From NCBI GenBank assembly GCA_948567375.1, contig OX419757.1, positions 18,786,001-18,850,000 of the forward strand: a stretch of DNA of 64,000 nucleotides. The letters are read 5' to 3'. The position numbers and the translations under genes were made by a program. Shown here piece by piece: positions 35,490 to 48,200 of this stretch. This stretch comes from Lunularia cruciata. Lineage: Eukaryota; Streptophyta; Marchantiopsida; Lunulariales; Lunulariaceae. The notes beneath the pieces were generated by a model, which was not told the origin of the DNA, did no database searches, and saw only the letters and a program-made list of their open reading frames with translations. Position 1 is the stretch's first letter, and the number at the start of each line of letters is the position of its first letter.

Positions 35490-38400
35490 TTGTAGTTCAG
35501 GATGATTATTATTATTAACAATGTCAAAGTCATTGAACAAAAAGGTCAGAAATGAGAATCAATGTGCTGAATAAGACAGACGACCTGTAATGTGGGTTGA
35601 AAGTTCGGTAACCTGCTGTCGGGTTGAGTCGACATGACATGCGATATCCTAGTATGGATGAAATCTAAACTTAAGAATGAAATCACAATTTGGTCCCAAT
35701 CAATGAAATTATAGATTTTAAGTTTGAAATTCGGTCGAGTTGACCCTACGAACGTTATCTTGGGTATTGGTTAAACCCAAAACTAAAAATGAAATCATGA
35801 CAAAACAAAACTGTAACGAGAATATGTTGCTGTGTTAGCATCTCAACTCAGCTTTCTCCCTCAATTACATACAATATTGTTGTTGGCGGCTTGAGATGAA
35901 TTGACGTGGATGGTTCTTCTCCTCCTCAATACCAATACCAGGTCCAGATGCTCATTTCAAATCATGCATTCAGTATGGCTAAATAGACTGCTGTAGTTCT
36001 CGTGGAGCCGGCTTGAGCGATCGATTCCTTGATTAGGTTTATTTCTCCTTAGATGGTTAGTTTGAACATTTTGTCTTATGTCTGTTTCTACAAAATCCAT
36101 AGATGTAGCGTTTGACGATGTCAACTTCTTGTATTTTATGGCGTCGACTGGTGAATGTGCTTTGCAACACGCGAGCCATTCTTGGATGGCGGATCTACAT
36201 GATAAGTGACTATGCATGCCCCAATAGTTAATCGAATTTGCCGAGGTTCTTAGTGCCGTCGACAACAATTGTCTCAAAACAACCCACATCAGCGGCAGTG
36301 TTTGGAAGAACAGTTTGAGACAATTTCTACAGGTATTGGTATCTAGTCATGGTCAGGTCTTGCTAGCCGCTACAAAGAATTTTGCCACAAGCATTCAGAT
36401 GGTTCAAGCTCAAATGACGTACGGTGATATTAATCAGTGCTCGATGACACAGAGGTTCATGTGAAATTTATCTCTTACTTCAGTCGTCTGGGATAGAGCA
36501 CATAATGAGAATAACAATTTTGCTTAAGAGCTCAAGTTTCCTCGTATGACTCTGTACTGATACCTTATAGGTGAAGTCTTCGCTCGCAGGCAGTGTTCAA
36601 TTCAATTTACTGTATCCAAGATCTCGTAGATATTTTGACAATGTCAATTCACTAATCAGGGACATGTTCTTTCTACACTGTTCGCAAGACCTTTTCTTTA
36701 GATTCAGATTGTAAATAGTCCTTTTGAACATACCGTTGTCTAAGATTGGTCTTGTCTACCGTTCATCCGGCCTATAACTGTAGACAGAATGAGCAATAGT
36801 TATGTTTTGGTTTTAAAGTGTATTCTTTATCTTTCCTGGCAGAAAGTACAAAGCACCACAAACACGCAAGTAGGCTGAAGGCTGTGACGATCAACTGTGG
36901 AATAATAAGGCTAAGGTCGTGAGAATTTTGTTCAGGTATTGTTCAACCTCTCCTTCTATCTTATACGGCAGATAAAACCATTCAATAACTGCTGCTCACA
37001 ACTTTGTATACTTTCATAATCATGTCAATTTGCCCTATAATACTCAGGGAAGGCCATTCTAAGTCCCAAATTCCAACTCAAGGGCGATTTCTCCTGCCAA
37101 TTAGATAAAATAAAATAACTAAAGCGAAGGAGTGAAGTGAAGGAAATAGTACCTAGAATAGCCTTTCACCCGATTGTCGAGTAACTTCTGGAAGAGCTTG
37201 ACGTTTCAATCACAGTACTACTGCTTGAGCTGATCGTGAAACGATGGTTGAAAGGTGATTCAGCATTGGAACTAAAAAGTGGATAGGACGATTCTCAAGC
37301 ATCAATGATAATTAGTTAAGTCGCACCAAATACTATCGCTTGCATGTACCAGATATGATTGAGAAGATAGAGAGCTTATTTCGTTTCAGTCTATTCTCAC
37401 TTGAAAAATATTACGTTAGTGTTGAAGAGTACCCTCTTGACTTTTATATATCTTTCCCCATTTCTTGCTCCTGACTTCTGAGTACTGTATGATTATAAAT
37501 ATTTATATATCCCTGAGTGGAATTTTAAGTTTGCTCTTTATTTATCTCGATAAAAGTCCACGGAATATATATATTTTGGTATGGACAGTCGTTACATATG
37601 CCTTTTACACTTTCTTATAATTGGTAATTCTTACACATGAATCTGTTTATTTGTCATACCTCAGTGCACTACCAAAGAAACTCGGATTCCTATGGGAAGT
37701 GTCACACCATGTTTGATGGACGAGTACTATATTGTAATTCAGATTATAATTTAATTTGGCAGTGAATATTCGCTTCTAGAAAAGCACCCCATCTTTAAAG
37801 GATATCTATTGAATTTGCACCAGATGTGATCAAGAGGAAGATGTATGCAGCTAACTGATGATACCGAGTATAAAATAAGTATGAAAAGTCCAATTAAGAT
37901 CGTTTTGGAATTTAAATTCTATGCAAATCTGGATTGAGTTGCTGTCCTCTAAAACCCCTCTCAAGGTCAAAATCAACCAATTAGCTCGCGAGGTTAACTT
38001 CAATCCCCATGTCCTTTTCAAGGAAATCCTGGAAATTATTCTTTTAATAGGTGCTTACTTTTCCAGTCCACATTTCCCCGAAAGCGCAATATTCAATATG
38101 CACTAATGCAGTTTGAATGAAGAAGGATTTAGGAAAAATGAAGTGAAACAATATCCCTATGTGTAGTGCACGGAAAAAACCAGTTTCTTTAAAAGTGAAT
38201 GTATTCTTTTGAATATTTTCCCGGGGAGATGATTTGATAATGTAGAAGTAACTTTCCTTTAAGGATTACAACGCTTTTTCACAAAACCTAATTATTAGAA
38301 TAAAGCTATATATTACATGTTCTGATTGGATACAAACACAATAAGCAAGTTGAGAGCTTTTCCGTATAAAGAGAAGTATTTTGAAATGAGGAAGAATACG

Positions 38401-38940
38401 ATAATAATTATTATAGTGGAAAAATAGCACGATAATGGTAGCTTTAAACCCGTGGTTATCGCATATGTCAAAGTCTAAACTAAATATATAAATTAAAGCT
38501 TATATATATTCATAAGCTTCTCAAAGGTATAAAATTATAAGTTTAAAAAGCTCAGGTCGGAAATATTTGATAACTATAAGATGATCTCGAGAAGATTGAA
38601 TTGGCCCTACAAAAACATAAGGATGCTCCAAAATGACACGCACCCTTCAAGATAGAGGGAAAAAAAAAATCTCACGGAATCAAGATGTATTCATCATAAA
38701 TATTTAGAAACATTTGCCAGGGGAGGTAAGGAGTAACATGTTAGGGTCCGGCCTTCTATTCCCACTGTAATCATTTTTCCATATCTAATCTACGGGGCAA
38801 TTAATAGGGCAAGAGAAGAGGTCCTTCTTAGTCTAGGAGATGAAATCTTTATCTTAGTAGTTAGATATGATTGTCTATGTTTAAATAATAAAGTCCCCAT
38901 TTTGAACGTTCACTACATTTCATACTGATTTACAATAGTT
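35490..38940. other. Intergenic stretch, no gene recognised
   Basis: Includes a 110-codon minus-strand open frame (35957-36289) and a 61-codon plus-strand frame (37921-38106), neither with a domain or splice context I could support. The composition falls to AT-rich after 37400. Confidence 0.4.
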
Positions 38941-38949
38941 CTGGTACCA

Positions 38950-38994
38950 TTTGAGACCGCCGGTCGTTATATATATACGACCGGCGGTCTCAAA
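38950..38994. repeat. Perfect 18-bp inverted repeat (hairpin)
   Basis: TTTGAGACCGCCGGTCGT (38950-38967) and its exact reverse complement (38977-38994) flank a 9-base loop of alternating TA. The GC-rich stem stands out in AT-rich surroundings and lies 37 bp left of an exon-like ORF. It may be a small palindromic transposon scrap, a cruciform or an RNA structure. Confidence 0.9.
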
Positions 38995-39030
38995 AAGGTG
39001 TAGATAACTCACTCTGTAAAGAGAATTTGC

Positions 39031-39387
39031 TTGTTCGACTTTCACTTTTTTCGACTTTATATTGCGATTATCAATCAATCTTACTGGGTATGGTATCTCC
39101 TTACGTCTATTCTTGATTGTTTAATTACAAGGTTCCATTCCCCTACAAAGAAAGTATGGCTTGACAAAGTAAAAGTATGTTTACTCTCATACAATCCATC
39201 AATTCACCTAGTATTAAAAGACCATGGTGAAGTTATTCGGTCAGGTTCAATTAACCTTCTTCAACTCATACAAAACACGTCCACTGTACTCTCTCGAAAA
39301 CCGAAAGTGCCACCAGTCTACTACAAGCTTTTTCCCGATTCTTTCGAGAATGTGTTGCAAACACTGGATCAGGTAGTTATGACGTGA
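39031..39387 (+). CDS. Unidentified exon-like ORF
   Basis: The frame is 118 codons, but the last 75 or so (from about 39130) look most protein-like: KVWLDKVKVCLLSYNPSIHL, then GEVIRSGSINLLQLIQ, then KPKVPPVYYKLFPDSFE and VLQTLDQ. A pyrimidine-rich stretch ending TTACAAG at 39131 could be an acceptor, and CTGGATCAG|GTAGTT at 39371 a donor. So it may be one internal exon of a gene whose other exons I did not find, or a pseudogene exon. I do not recognise the family. Confidence 0.35.
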   Translation: MFDFHFFRLYIAIINQSYWVWYLLTSILDCLITRFHSPTKKVWLDKVKVCLLSYNPSIHLVLKDHGEVIRSGSINLLQLIQNTSTVLSRKPKVPPVYYKLFPDSFENVLQTLDQVVMT

Positions 39388-39389
39388 AT

Positions 39390-40800
39390 TGGACGTTCCG
39401 TTGGTCCATCTCGAGTCCTTCGCTGCCAAAATATCAGGAACCGTATCTTCACGTGAGAGAGATCAAGAGCGATCGCGTAGAAAAAGCGAAGGATGAGAAG
39501 GTAAAATGAGGCTAAGTCCCAATAGAGCCGCGATATGATACGAAGAATCTGCACTATCGCATCTAAGATATCCGAGCTATGCAAGTCATATTGTCTACAA
39601 ACAAGGACGTGATAAGAAGGGCAATGATCAGGTCCTTGACCCACATATTGCTCTCCTTCCCACTTTCATGAACAAGAAGAAGAGCTGCTTAATAGAAAAA
39701 TAGAAAGGTAATCCACAACACAATGTTTCTAGAAAAGAGAAAACCAACCAAAATCAGTTTAGCTTTTCAAAAAGATTAATTTCCATGCTCTTTAAGGTAC
39801 ATCAAGTTTACACATTTCACACAGAGCTACTTGTGCATTTCAATCAATGCAAAAGTTATTGTTGATCAACTTTTTACTCCAAGAAGAAACTTATTTGCAA
39901 TGAACCTGGTAGCAGAAAATTTGTGTGCAAGCTGGAAGGCGGTTCTAACCCAAATCTGGAAATTCCATGATTATTGATATCTACATCAAGTATTCGGAAA
40001 ATGATATATCTGAAGGCTGAGGTTTGAGAAAATATATGATATGCGCTTTGTAAAGTTTTGAGATATAAATTGCTATTACCTCAGCTGATTATAATTCTGA
40101 AACTTGTATGACTTCTTTTGAGATTCTATTGATTTATCATTTAAGTGTGTATACTCGTCCATACCATTCTATTTATCGGCATAGAATTTGAATATTAATC
40201 TTCGATGAAAGTAGATCTTGAAATGTATAAACAGAATATGTAGTACACTTTCTATTACACAAATAAAATTGGAAAAATTGATATATATTTTTTCACCTTC
40301 CAAACAACTCTTAAAATAAGCATTGAATCGGGTAACTTCATTTTGAGATTCAGAGATTACGGAGTTGATGAATTAAGATCCACTCTATATTCAACGGCAT
40401 TTATTAAATCTTAGTAAATAATATTATAAAAAGAATATAGATGTTGCTTGCACGCTTACATTCAGTAAGAGAAGGGAGAAAAAGAAAAAATGTGTACAGA
40501 AGGCCACCTTGACCAAGAAAAGGATGATGTAACAACAACAGTAGAACAAGAGATGCAAAACTTGAACAAGAAAAGGACAATATAAAAGAAGAACAGGGTG
40601 AGATACAAAATACCAACTTGCTCTCTCAGCAGCAGCGTCCGTCCTCATTACTCCAGTCAACTACTAAATCTCGGTCCAGATTCTAAAGACTAGAAGGATG
40701 GACAGGAAAGTTTTGAGTCTACTAGGTTAAGTTCAAGCGGTGGACTATGCTGTACTTTAACGGGGTAGATGCAGCTGTACGTGGTCACACGAAAAAACTC
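39390..40800. other. Intergenic stretch
   Basis: AT-rich with short open frames on both strands. No domain, repeat boundary or splice-supported exon was found. Confidence 0.4.
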
Positions 40801-41090
40801 CCGCGCGCACACGTGGCATCTTGACTTGTAACCCATTTGAAATACGGTACCGTATATTAGCGTCCGGTGATACACCCTGGGAGACTCATACCTTTTATGG
40901 CGCGGGCCTTGGGGGCTTATTTCGGTCGTCTCCTCGTCGTGGGGGCTTCTTTTCTTCTTTCAGGTTGCGTGCGTAATCGGGACTCTGAAGTGTTTTTCTT
41001 CATTTTCCACGCCTGCAGGCCCTTCGGTGGTCCACGTGCACTGGAGGTGAGGAGTGTGGAGTTCTACTGTGTCGTGAGCTGACGAATAAA
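40780..41090 (+). promoter_or_regulatory. GC-rich candidate promoter with G-box
   Basis: A GC-rich island in AT-rich DNA 1.2 kb before the MSH5 start. It contains ACACGTGGC (40809-40817), a classical G-box/ABRE core, and the 14-bp palindrome ATACGGTACCGTAT (40842-40855). It may be the MSH5 promoter with leader introns between it and 42279, or the promoter of an unrecognised transcript. Confidence 0.35.
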
Positions 41091-41230
41091 CAGGCATCAT
41101 CTACAGCAGATCAGCGTTGTACTTTGTCAATATCGTTATGAAATTGTTGAATCTGACAAATAGTTTGATATTATGTGCTTGGAACCTTTTGCGGTTTGAA
41201 CTGCTGCAAGTACCTTTCTGTGAGGCCTGC

Positions 41231-41300
41231 GATCTTCGAGACAATATATTTGTATCTAGAAATCCGATCTTCGAGACAATATATTTATATCTAGAAATCC
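41231..41300. repeat. Tandem 35-bp duplication
   Basis: Units 41231-41265 and 41266-41300, each starting GATCTTCGAGACAATATATT and ending TCTAGAAATCC, differ at one base (TTTGTATC versus TTTATATC). Such fidelity suggests a recent duplication. Confidence 0.95.
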
Positions 41301-41766
41301 GATCGTTGTTGTTTATAACCCTTTCTCGTTTCAATGTTGCCAAAATCCAAATCCCGGTTCAAGGGAGCATATTATTTTGATCTATTCCATACCTTGATAC
41401 AGGTAGAAATGCGATTTTCTGGCTTCTCATCATTTAGAATATAGATATTGATAGAAGTTATTGATAATGACGTGAGAAACCTGATCAGCAATCATGAAGG
41501 CAGCAAAAGAACTTGAATGAAGTTGTCTAACAGTGGACCTAGTAACAAAAGTCTTCCAGAACGTGAACATCTCGGTGGAGTGGATGAGCTCAAAACAGAA
41601 ATGCTTGACAATATACAGTCTAGGACATAAATTTTGTTTCATATCCTCCTGGGACAAGATAATTGAAGTCTGAGAGATGTCTGATTCGGCGTTTGATTTA
41701 CGTAAAACTATCCGCAACCTCGTTTCTCAGAATTTCTCATCCTCCGTCATTCAATGAAAATCTAGA

Positions 41767-41985
41767 GTGATTGGGCTTGGAGAGCGTGATTATATTTGTC
41801 GTACAGTGAAATGCATGAAATCGTTAGAGCTGGACGCGCCGGATGCGATACCGCGTATCTTCAATAGCTACGTACTCCGGCCACGTGTTTCACTTGGAAA
41901 TCTTACAATTGAAATGCCAGATTTCAACCATGTCGGTGCCCATGGAGAGATTGATATCCATGAGATTGAAAGCCCTTTAGTTTGA
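41767..41985 (+). other. Unassigned ORF upstream of MSH5
   Basis: A 56-codon frame from the ATG at 41815 (open from 41767) with GC-richer codons; the product has LELDAPDAIPRIF and IEMPDFNHVGAHGEIDIHEI. A CTAG acceptor-like site precedes it. It could be a leader exon with an upstream ORF, or chance. No family recognised. Confidence 0.25.
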
Positions 41986-42278
41986 TGGAAAGTTTGAAAG
42001 GAAACGTAGATGAGAAATCTTGCCCTATGATGCCAGTCATTTGCTGTCATAGCGCTCCAGCGTTGGTGTCGATGTTCATGCCTGGCCTCTTAGTAGTAAA
42101 CCATTACGCTCACTTGTACTGAATTCGTGGATTAGATTCTCATATATCAAGCTGGCTCTCAGTAGTGTCTACCTGAAGCTAGTTTCATACTGAATAGCCT
42201 GAAGTTTTCTGCCGATGAACGAAGTAGTTTGTGATTGCTAATGCATGTCAAACTTTTCTTGTAGGAGAAGCGATCGTT

Positions 42279-45200
42279 ATGACGAAAATATCTAGTAAAA
42301 GGCTTATGGCCCTGGACAATGAAGTAAGAACCAATTCCAAATTGTCGAAGAGCAGTTCCTCCGTTCACAGAAGAGAAACCTCCAGTGACCTTCAATCTTG
42401 GACAGAACAGACACGTGATGACCAGAAAACACAAGAAGCCGTGAAGGACAACTCTGCTGAAGAGAAAGTCCCGGATAATTCACAGGTCTCTTTGTCTGAA
42501 CCAACGCCTGCACTCCCGAGGAGCTTGATCCGAAACTTTATCCACCTGTAGTTTCAACTAGTACTTCATGTAATTAGCCAGCTTACCTACTAGTTGGTGC
42601 TTTGACAGCGGATGAAACCCAAGCGAATCTCCTCGTAGTGCAGCTTCTCGAATCGTTCACTTCACATTGCATCTATAGGAATTTCAGTTTCTTCTAGCCA
42701 GAAGCCGAGGAGTAGCACGCGCAACTAATTCAGCTTGCTGTGTTTTCATCTCAGGTTTATATGACGTGTATCATGCAAGGCCACAGGTATGCCAGTTCCA
42801 GTAAGAACTATTTTCTTCGAATCTTTTATTGAGTCAGACCTCTGGTTCTTGAGTGTTGAACGAATCTGTCCCACCTTCATATCTTCCGGTTTTGCTAGTA
42901 TTGAGTTTAACATTGTAGACGCAGGGTTGGAGCTGCCTATTTTGATGCAAATACTCGCGAAATGTTTGTTATGGAACTCTATGAAGAAGAGGACCCGGAA
43001 CTCCCTTGCATACAGCTAAGTATGAAACCTTGATTATCATGTTGCTGGATGTTGTGGAGCCTGTTTGAAGACAGTATCTCCATATCTTTCCGTTTGTTGA
43101 TACTAGCTTGTGATTAACGGTTTTCTCATACCGGACAATAGTCTCTAGCCCGAGTGCACTGGTAAAATCAGTGGACTATATATAGGCTAAGGACGATTTT
43201 GATTTCGATAGAATGGAATACAAGTACTCAGCGGAGCATGTCAAATATAACAGCAATATTACTAATATTTCCGTGGAAGGCATTCCGCAGTTTAGTAATG
43301 GTAAATGCTGTCAATTCCAAGCCCCTGCTCCTCCAATAATGTTGTTCGAGATAGCTACAAAGCTTCTCTCAGACTATCATCTATTTAAGGCCGTCGATGT
43401 CAATGGCCAATACTTCACACTTCAGCTCCACCTGCGGATGTTTTTAGACTAAATGCTAGTTTTTCAAAATAAAACTTCCTCAACAGTAGGTGGAGTCGTA
43501 GTTGGAGGCGAGAAAATCAGTAGTAAATTCTATGGCACTTTGGTTTAGGTATAAGCCACCATAAAAATCTGATATCAATGGATATTCTCCAGGAAAGTAC
43601 CAGCATATGTAGATTGTTCACAAGAAGAATTGTGGAGGATGTTCAGTATCTGGTTCATGTTTCCCGCTTTTCTTTAGTTTTCGAGTTTTCTAGATAGCAT
43701 TTTGCTTAATGCGGAAGCTTCCTCGCTTATCAGTTAAGTACCAAGTTCAGCCAGCGGTCATTTTCACGAGCACAAAGATGGATGATTACTTCGTGGTTGC
43801 TCTACAGAAGAGCAGTAAGGACCTCTGGCCTTCACATTCGTTAGTCATTCTTTGAAATTGTTACATGCCAACTGCTTCATATGTGCTGATGGCCCTGCAT
43901 TTTGTTGGTTTCATTTTGAAGAAGGAGAGAACAAAGTACTAGTGAATTGAAGAGCTAGATGATCCATCAGTCGACCTGGACAGTAGTTTCCGATTATATC
44001 GTAAATTGCGCAGGTGGAGCGGGTGGTGACGTCCCTCAAGTTAAACTTTTCAAAAGCTCCATTTTCAGTTACCAGCAAGCCCGCCACAGGTATGTCATTC
44101 TAGATATCGTCCGGTACACTTGGCGACTTCCATAAGTTTGCTCCAGAGTACACGTTCATTTCGAGAAAAAGAAATTGAAGACGTTCATATCCACCTTGTA
44201 CTGTTCCAGCCCAGATGCTGTAAAATTCTGTTATGTCGTGAGTAAGTTAGACGTTAAGTTAAGTTAGATGGAATGACTACTATAGTTAGACGACAAAACC
44301 GGATGCAGTTGTGAGTATCGAAGCCACGATTCTACGGTAATCAAGTACCAGACTCCAGTATTACACGGTCTGATAGTGAGAACAATTGTACCAGGTTTAG
44401 CAGACAGCAGATATGTGTCTGTCCACCACGTTATGAGCATCTACACTGAATTGACTTCTGGTTGCAATTGGCTCAGATTGGCGTATATCCAAGTCAAGGG
44501 TGTTAGAAACGAATTGAATGACAAAGAAAGAATACATGTTGTAAGTTCATAGGGACACTGTTCTTTCTAGATCCGCTGGTCTGAATTACTTTCGAATTTC
44601 CACTCAAAATGGAACTGCGTTAGCTACTCGAAAGTAGTAGCGGATTATCTTTCCTCCATAATAGCATATGTAATTTTTTAATTGAATCGACAAAGCGGTT
44701 GTGACTGGCCTCATAGGTCAAATACATGCACGCAAAACAAACACTTCTAGCAAGCAATTTCAATTCAATTGGTGCAACTAGTTTTCGAGTTTCGTTTCTC
44801 TAAAGATAATTGCATTATAATGAGACATTTCAATCTTATTTCCAGCTGAACTCCATGATCAATCTCGGAAGCGACATGCAAGTCCGAGCTGCTGGCGGAT
44901 TACTTGCGATCTTACAGCAGGAAATGATTATTGACGCCGATGCAGAACCACTAAAAGACCAACTGCGCGAACACGCTCAAATTGACAGCATAGTGGAGCT
45001 TTCCCTGTATCTTTTCCAGTACTATCTTTAAGAAGACACTCTAACGCATTCCCCACTTACATGTTGAGTCCCCTTACACACAGAAATTACGTCACCGACA
45101 TGCACTTTTTCTATAATATTGGGGACGTACGGCAGTTTACTGCAGTAACTTAATACCATTACTGACCCAAACAAATCGGAGAGTTTTGAGTAGGAGAATT

Positions 45201-48200
45201 ATGCCACATATTACATGCATAGTTCATGCTGTCACAGGAGTGTGCAAATCCAATTGCGGGGTATTGGAGTATTGTTGCAACTTACATCCTAAATAGAGAA
45301 GGATTTCTATACGTGGATGCTATTACACACGACGCTCTACAGATTTTTCAGGTTGATAAGCATGCAAGTGCCATGGGCATCGGCAAAGCCAAAGAAGGGT
45401 ACGAGTTTCTCTCCTCTGTAACATCTTTGGGTTTGATATATTTACAGTACTCGAATAGGGTAGTGCAACGTAGACGGTAAGTAAGCGTGTCTGAATGGGA
45501 CTAACAAGATGTCTATCTACTCAAAACTTTACAGGTTTTCTGTTTTCGGTATGTTAAATAAGGTGCGTAACTTTGACCAGGCTTCAATAAATCGGTCAGG
45601 TCTTTATAACTTGGTGACTGTGCTAACTGATCATTAACCTTTTCATTTGGCCCTCTATGTCAGTGTGTTACTGTCGTGGGCAGGCGGCTCTTAAGGTAAA
45701 CCTTCAACCGAGATGTTCTTCTTACATGGATCAGAACTTGGAACATATGTTCAACATCCCAGCTCAGGCGATCTCAATTGAGTCTTTGTAATTTCTTCTG
45801 ATCGGAAGCTCTAACAAGACCTTGTGATCCTCTCGAAATCATTCTCCCTGGGAACCCTACGACACTCTGAAGACTATGGTTTCTACGACCCATACTGGAT
45901 TTGAGTGTCTTGAATGATCGCCTTGATACGGTATCCACTTCTTATACAATTGGAGCATTGAACATTGTTACATACCTCTTGCTTGAAATTCTGTAAAGAA
46001 TATAACTGGTGTTCAATCCAAGAAATTAGTGATCAAGGTTTTCTCCTGGTTACATGAAATGGACATCACAGATACAGGTCTTCAAGTCAACTACGGAAAT
46101 GATTGAGGCTTTGCAGGGTTCGTTAAGACATGTGAAGGATGTTCCTCGCTTGTTGAAGGTAGATATCTTTCTGCAAAATGATGGTTATGCAGATGTGAAG
46201 TCCTGAGTTATTGCACTTGATTTATATACAAGGACATCGAGACCCACATGGCTCAACGGAAAGCTCGATAACCAGAGAGAGAACTTCACAACTGAGGGGT
46301 GCATCGTCCCTTTTCGAGTTTCCAAATAATATGCCTGTCACGCTCTGGACTTTGTCCGACGTACATTCGCGTTCAGAATCTGCGTGTCCTTCGAACTCTT
46401 TATCAAAGGCAATTCTTAAGGATTTGATCCAAGAAACTAGTTCTGCTTCTCAAATCAATTATGTTATGCTCAAAGGAATTCGTAAACACTGCTCTGTATA
46501 AAACAATCATCTCATAAGATCCACGTCAGTATCCGATTTATTCATATTTCGTATCAGTCAGTCTTGGTCAAAAGATGGCATCATATCAGATCTCTGAAGC
46601 TTACTCAGAGGATTCTTGATGACATCTCATACGCTAATTTTGAATTTGCCTTCCTGCAATTGCTGACGACTCCTGTTGAGATGACGTCAGAAACTCTTCT
46701 TCTCTAGCTCACAGTCAACAGCCAGGGACTGGTATGCGCTTGTAGAGGTCAGTCAATCGTATAATGTCCCCATAGATAAAATCGATGTTGTTTAGATAAG
46801 AAGAGCCAGATTTGGTTGGCAAGTTGGTACATTTGACTCTTATTTGTTACCGATAAACTCTTGCATGTTAAGGAAGTACTAAGAGTCTATGATCGGCAGA
46901 GTATAGGTGCACTCTGGCAGATTCGAGGGATATTTGAAGTTGCAACCTCACAGAGGCATCATCACCAGAATGCTCTGATGCAACTGCAAATAGTAAAAAA
47001 GGTGAGTTTGCTTGAATAATCATTACTACTCTCTAATGTGGTCTTGCTTATTGGTCGAATCCTATATGGACTATCATCTTTGGTGCTTCACGTTAACCAT
47101 GTGCAGGTTTTCTCAATCATCGACGATGATCTTGTCCATATCGGAGATCTCGTAAGTACTAAGAACCACTTGCTGCCTTCACCTGAAAAAACTTTTATGA
47201 ATATGAAAGACCGCGTTAAATATAGTTGTAGTACGTGCCCTTCAAACTACTTGTATACTTGTAAAAACTGTCTTTTGACGAAAGATCAACTGAAGGAGAA
47301 CTTAGCCAGCCATACGAATCGCAATATTAGTAGCTTAAATCAGAACTTAAGAAAACAAACTCCGAATTGTCATCATATCAAATTCTCTAAAAATGACAAT
47401 CCATCTATTTCACCGTCGAGTTTGCTTCCAACTGCTTCTTTCGATCGCTCAATTTATGACAACGATCCACACTTGAATTATGTGTAGATAAACGGAGTTC
47501 TTGATTTCGATCAAGTATGTGGGGAGAACCTAGACACCATAATTGCTTACGGTTTATGTGAAGAGGTAAATCATATCCAGACAGCCACAAAGAAAAGGAG
47601 AGATGTAATAACACGGTGTAACGGAGTACTAGTTTTCTGGTTTGTTTGTTCCTGCAATGGAAATCACTGAGGAAGATCTTCTATATAACACATACTATAG
47701 TTATTTATAGAACATATATAGCTATCTATATATAGTTTCACGACTTGTAAAGACCTGCGGCTATAGCCAAGCATTCCTTTACCTCGGACCCTGAACTAAA
47801 CACCAACCTGTGGGTGGAAACACTTTGTCAATGACCAAATTTTCTCTTTAGGTGTATTCCCATCCGCTGACAGTTCCATTTAACTCTTACAGATCAACAA
47901 TCAGATTATCCTCTTTCGAACATTGTCATCGTATTTTCAATGCAGCTACGTCCAGTATAACTAATCAGCTCTCTCATCGTCCTATTACATATCAGCTTGA
48001 CGAACTCAAAACTCTTTATGAAGGTTTACCCGATTTCCTCACTCAGGTTAGTCACTTAACTAGTATATGTGCACAACTTCTAGATCTCACATAGAATGTA
48101 AACACTCCTATATGTCTACAAATTGAAATTTTCCAATCATATCAAACCAAAAGTCCACGACCAGATAGTTGTCGAACAATCTTGATTCCAAGTGTGCAGA

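Noticed and set aside
43213-43452. 79-codon frame inside an MSH5 intron as an extra exon
   Set aside because: The flanking exons (43019 and 43734) join in phase and match MSH5 directly; inserting this frame would disrupt a conserved block.
47852-48094. Longer MSH5 exon 17 starting at 47852
   Set aside because: An acceptor at 47995 joins LDELKTL directly to exon 16, as in other MSH5 proteins, whereas the longer version inserts 48 unconserved residues.
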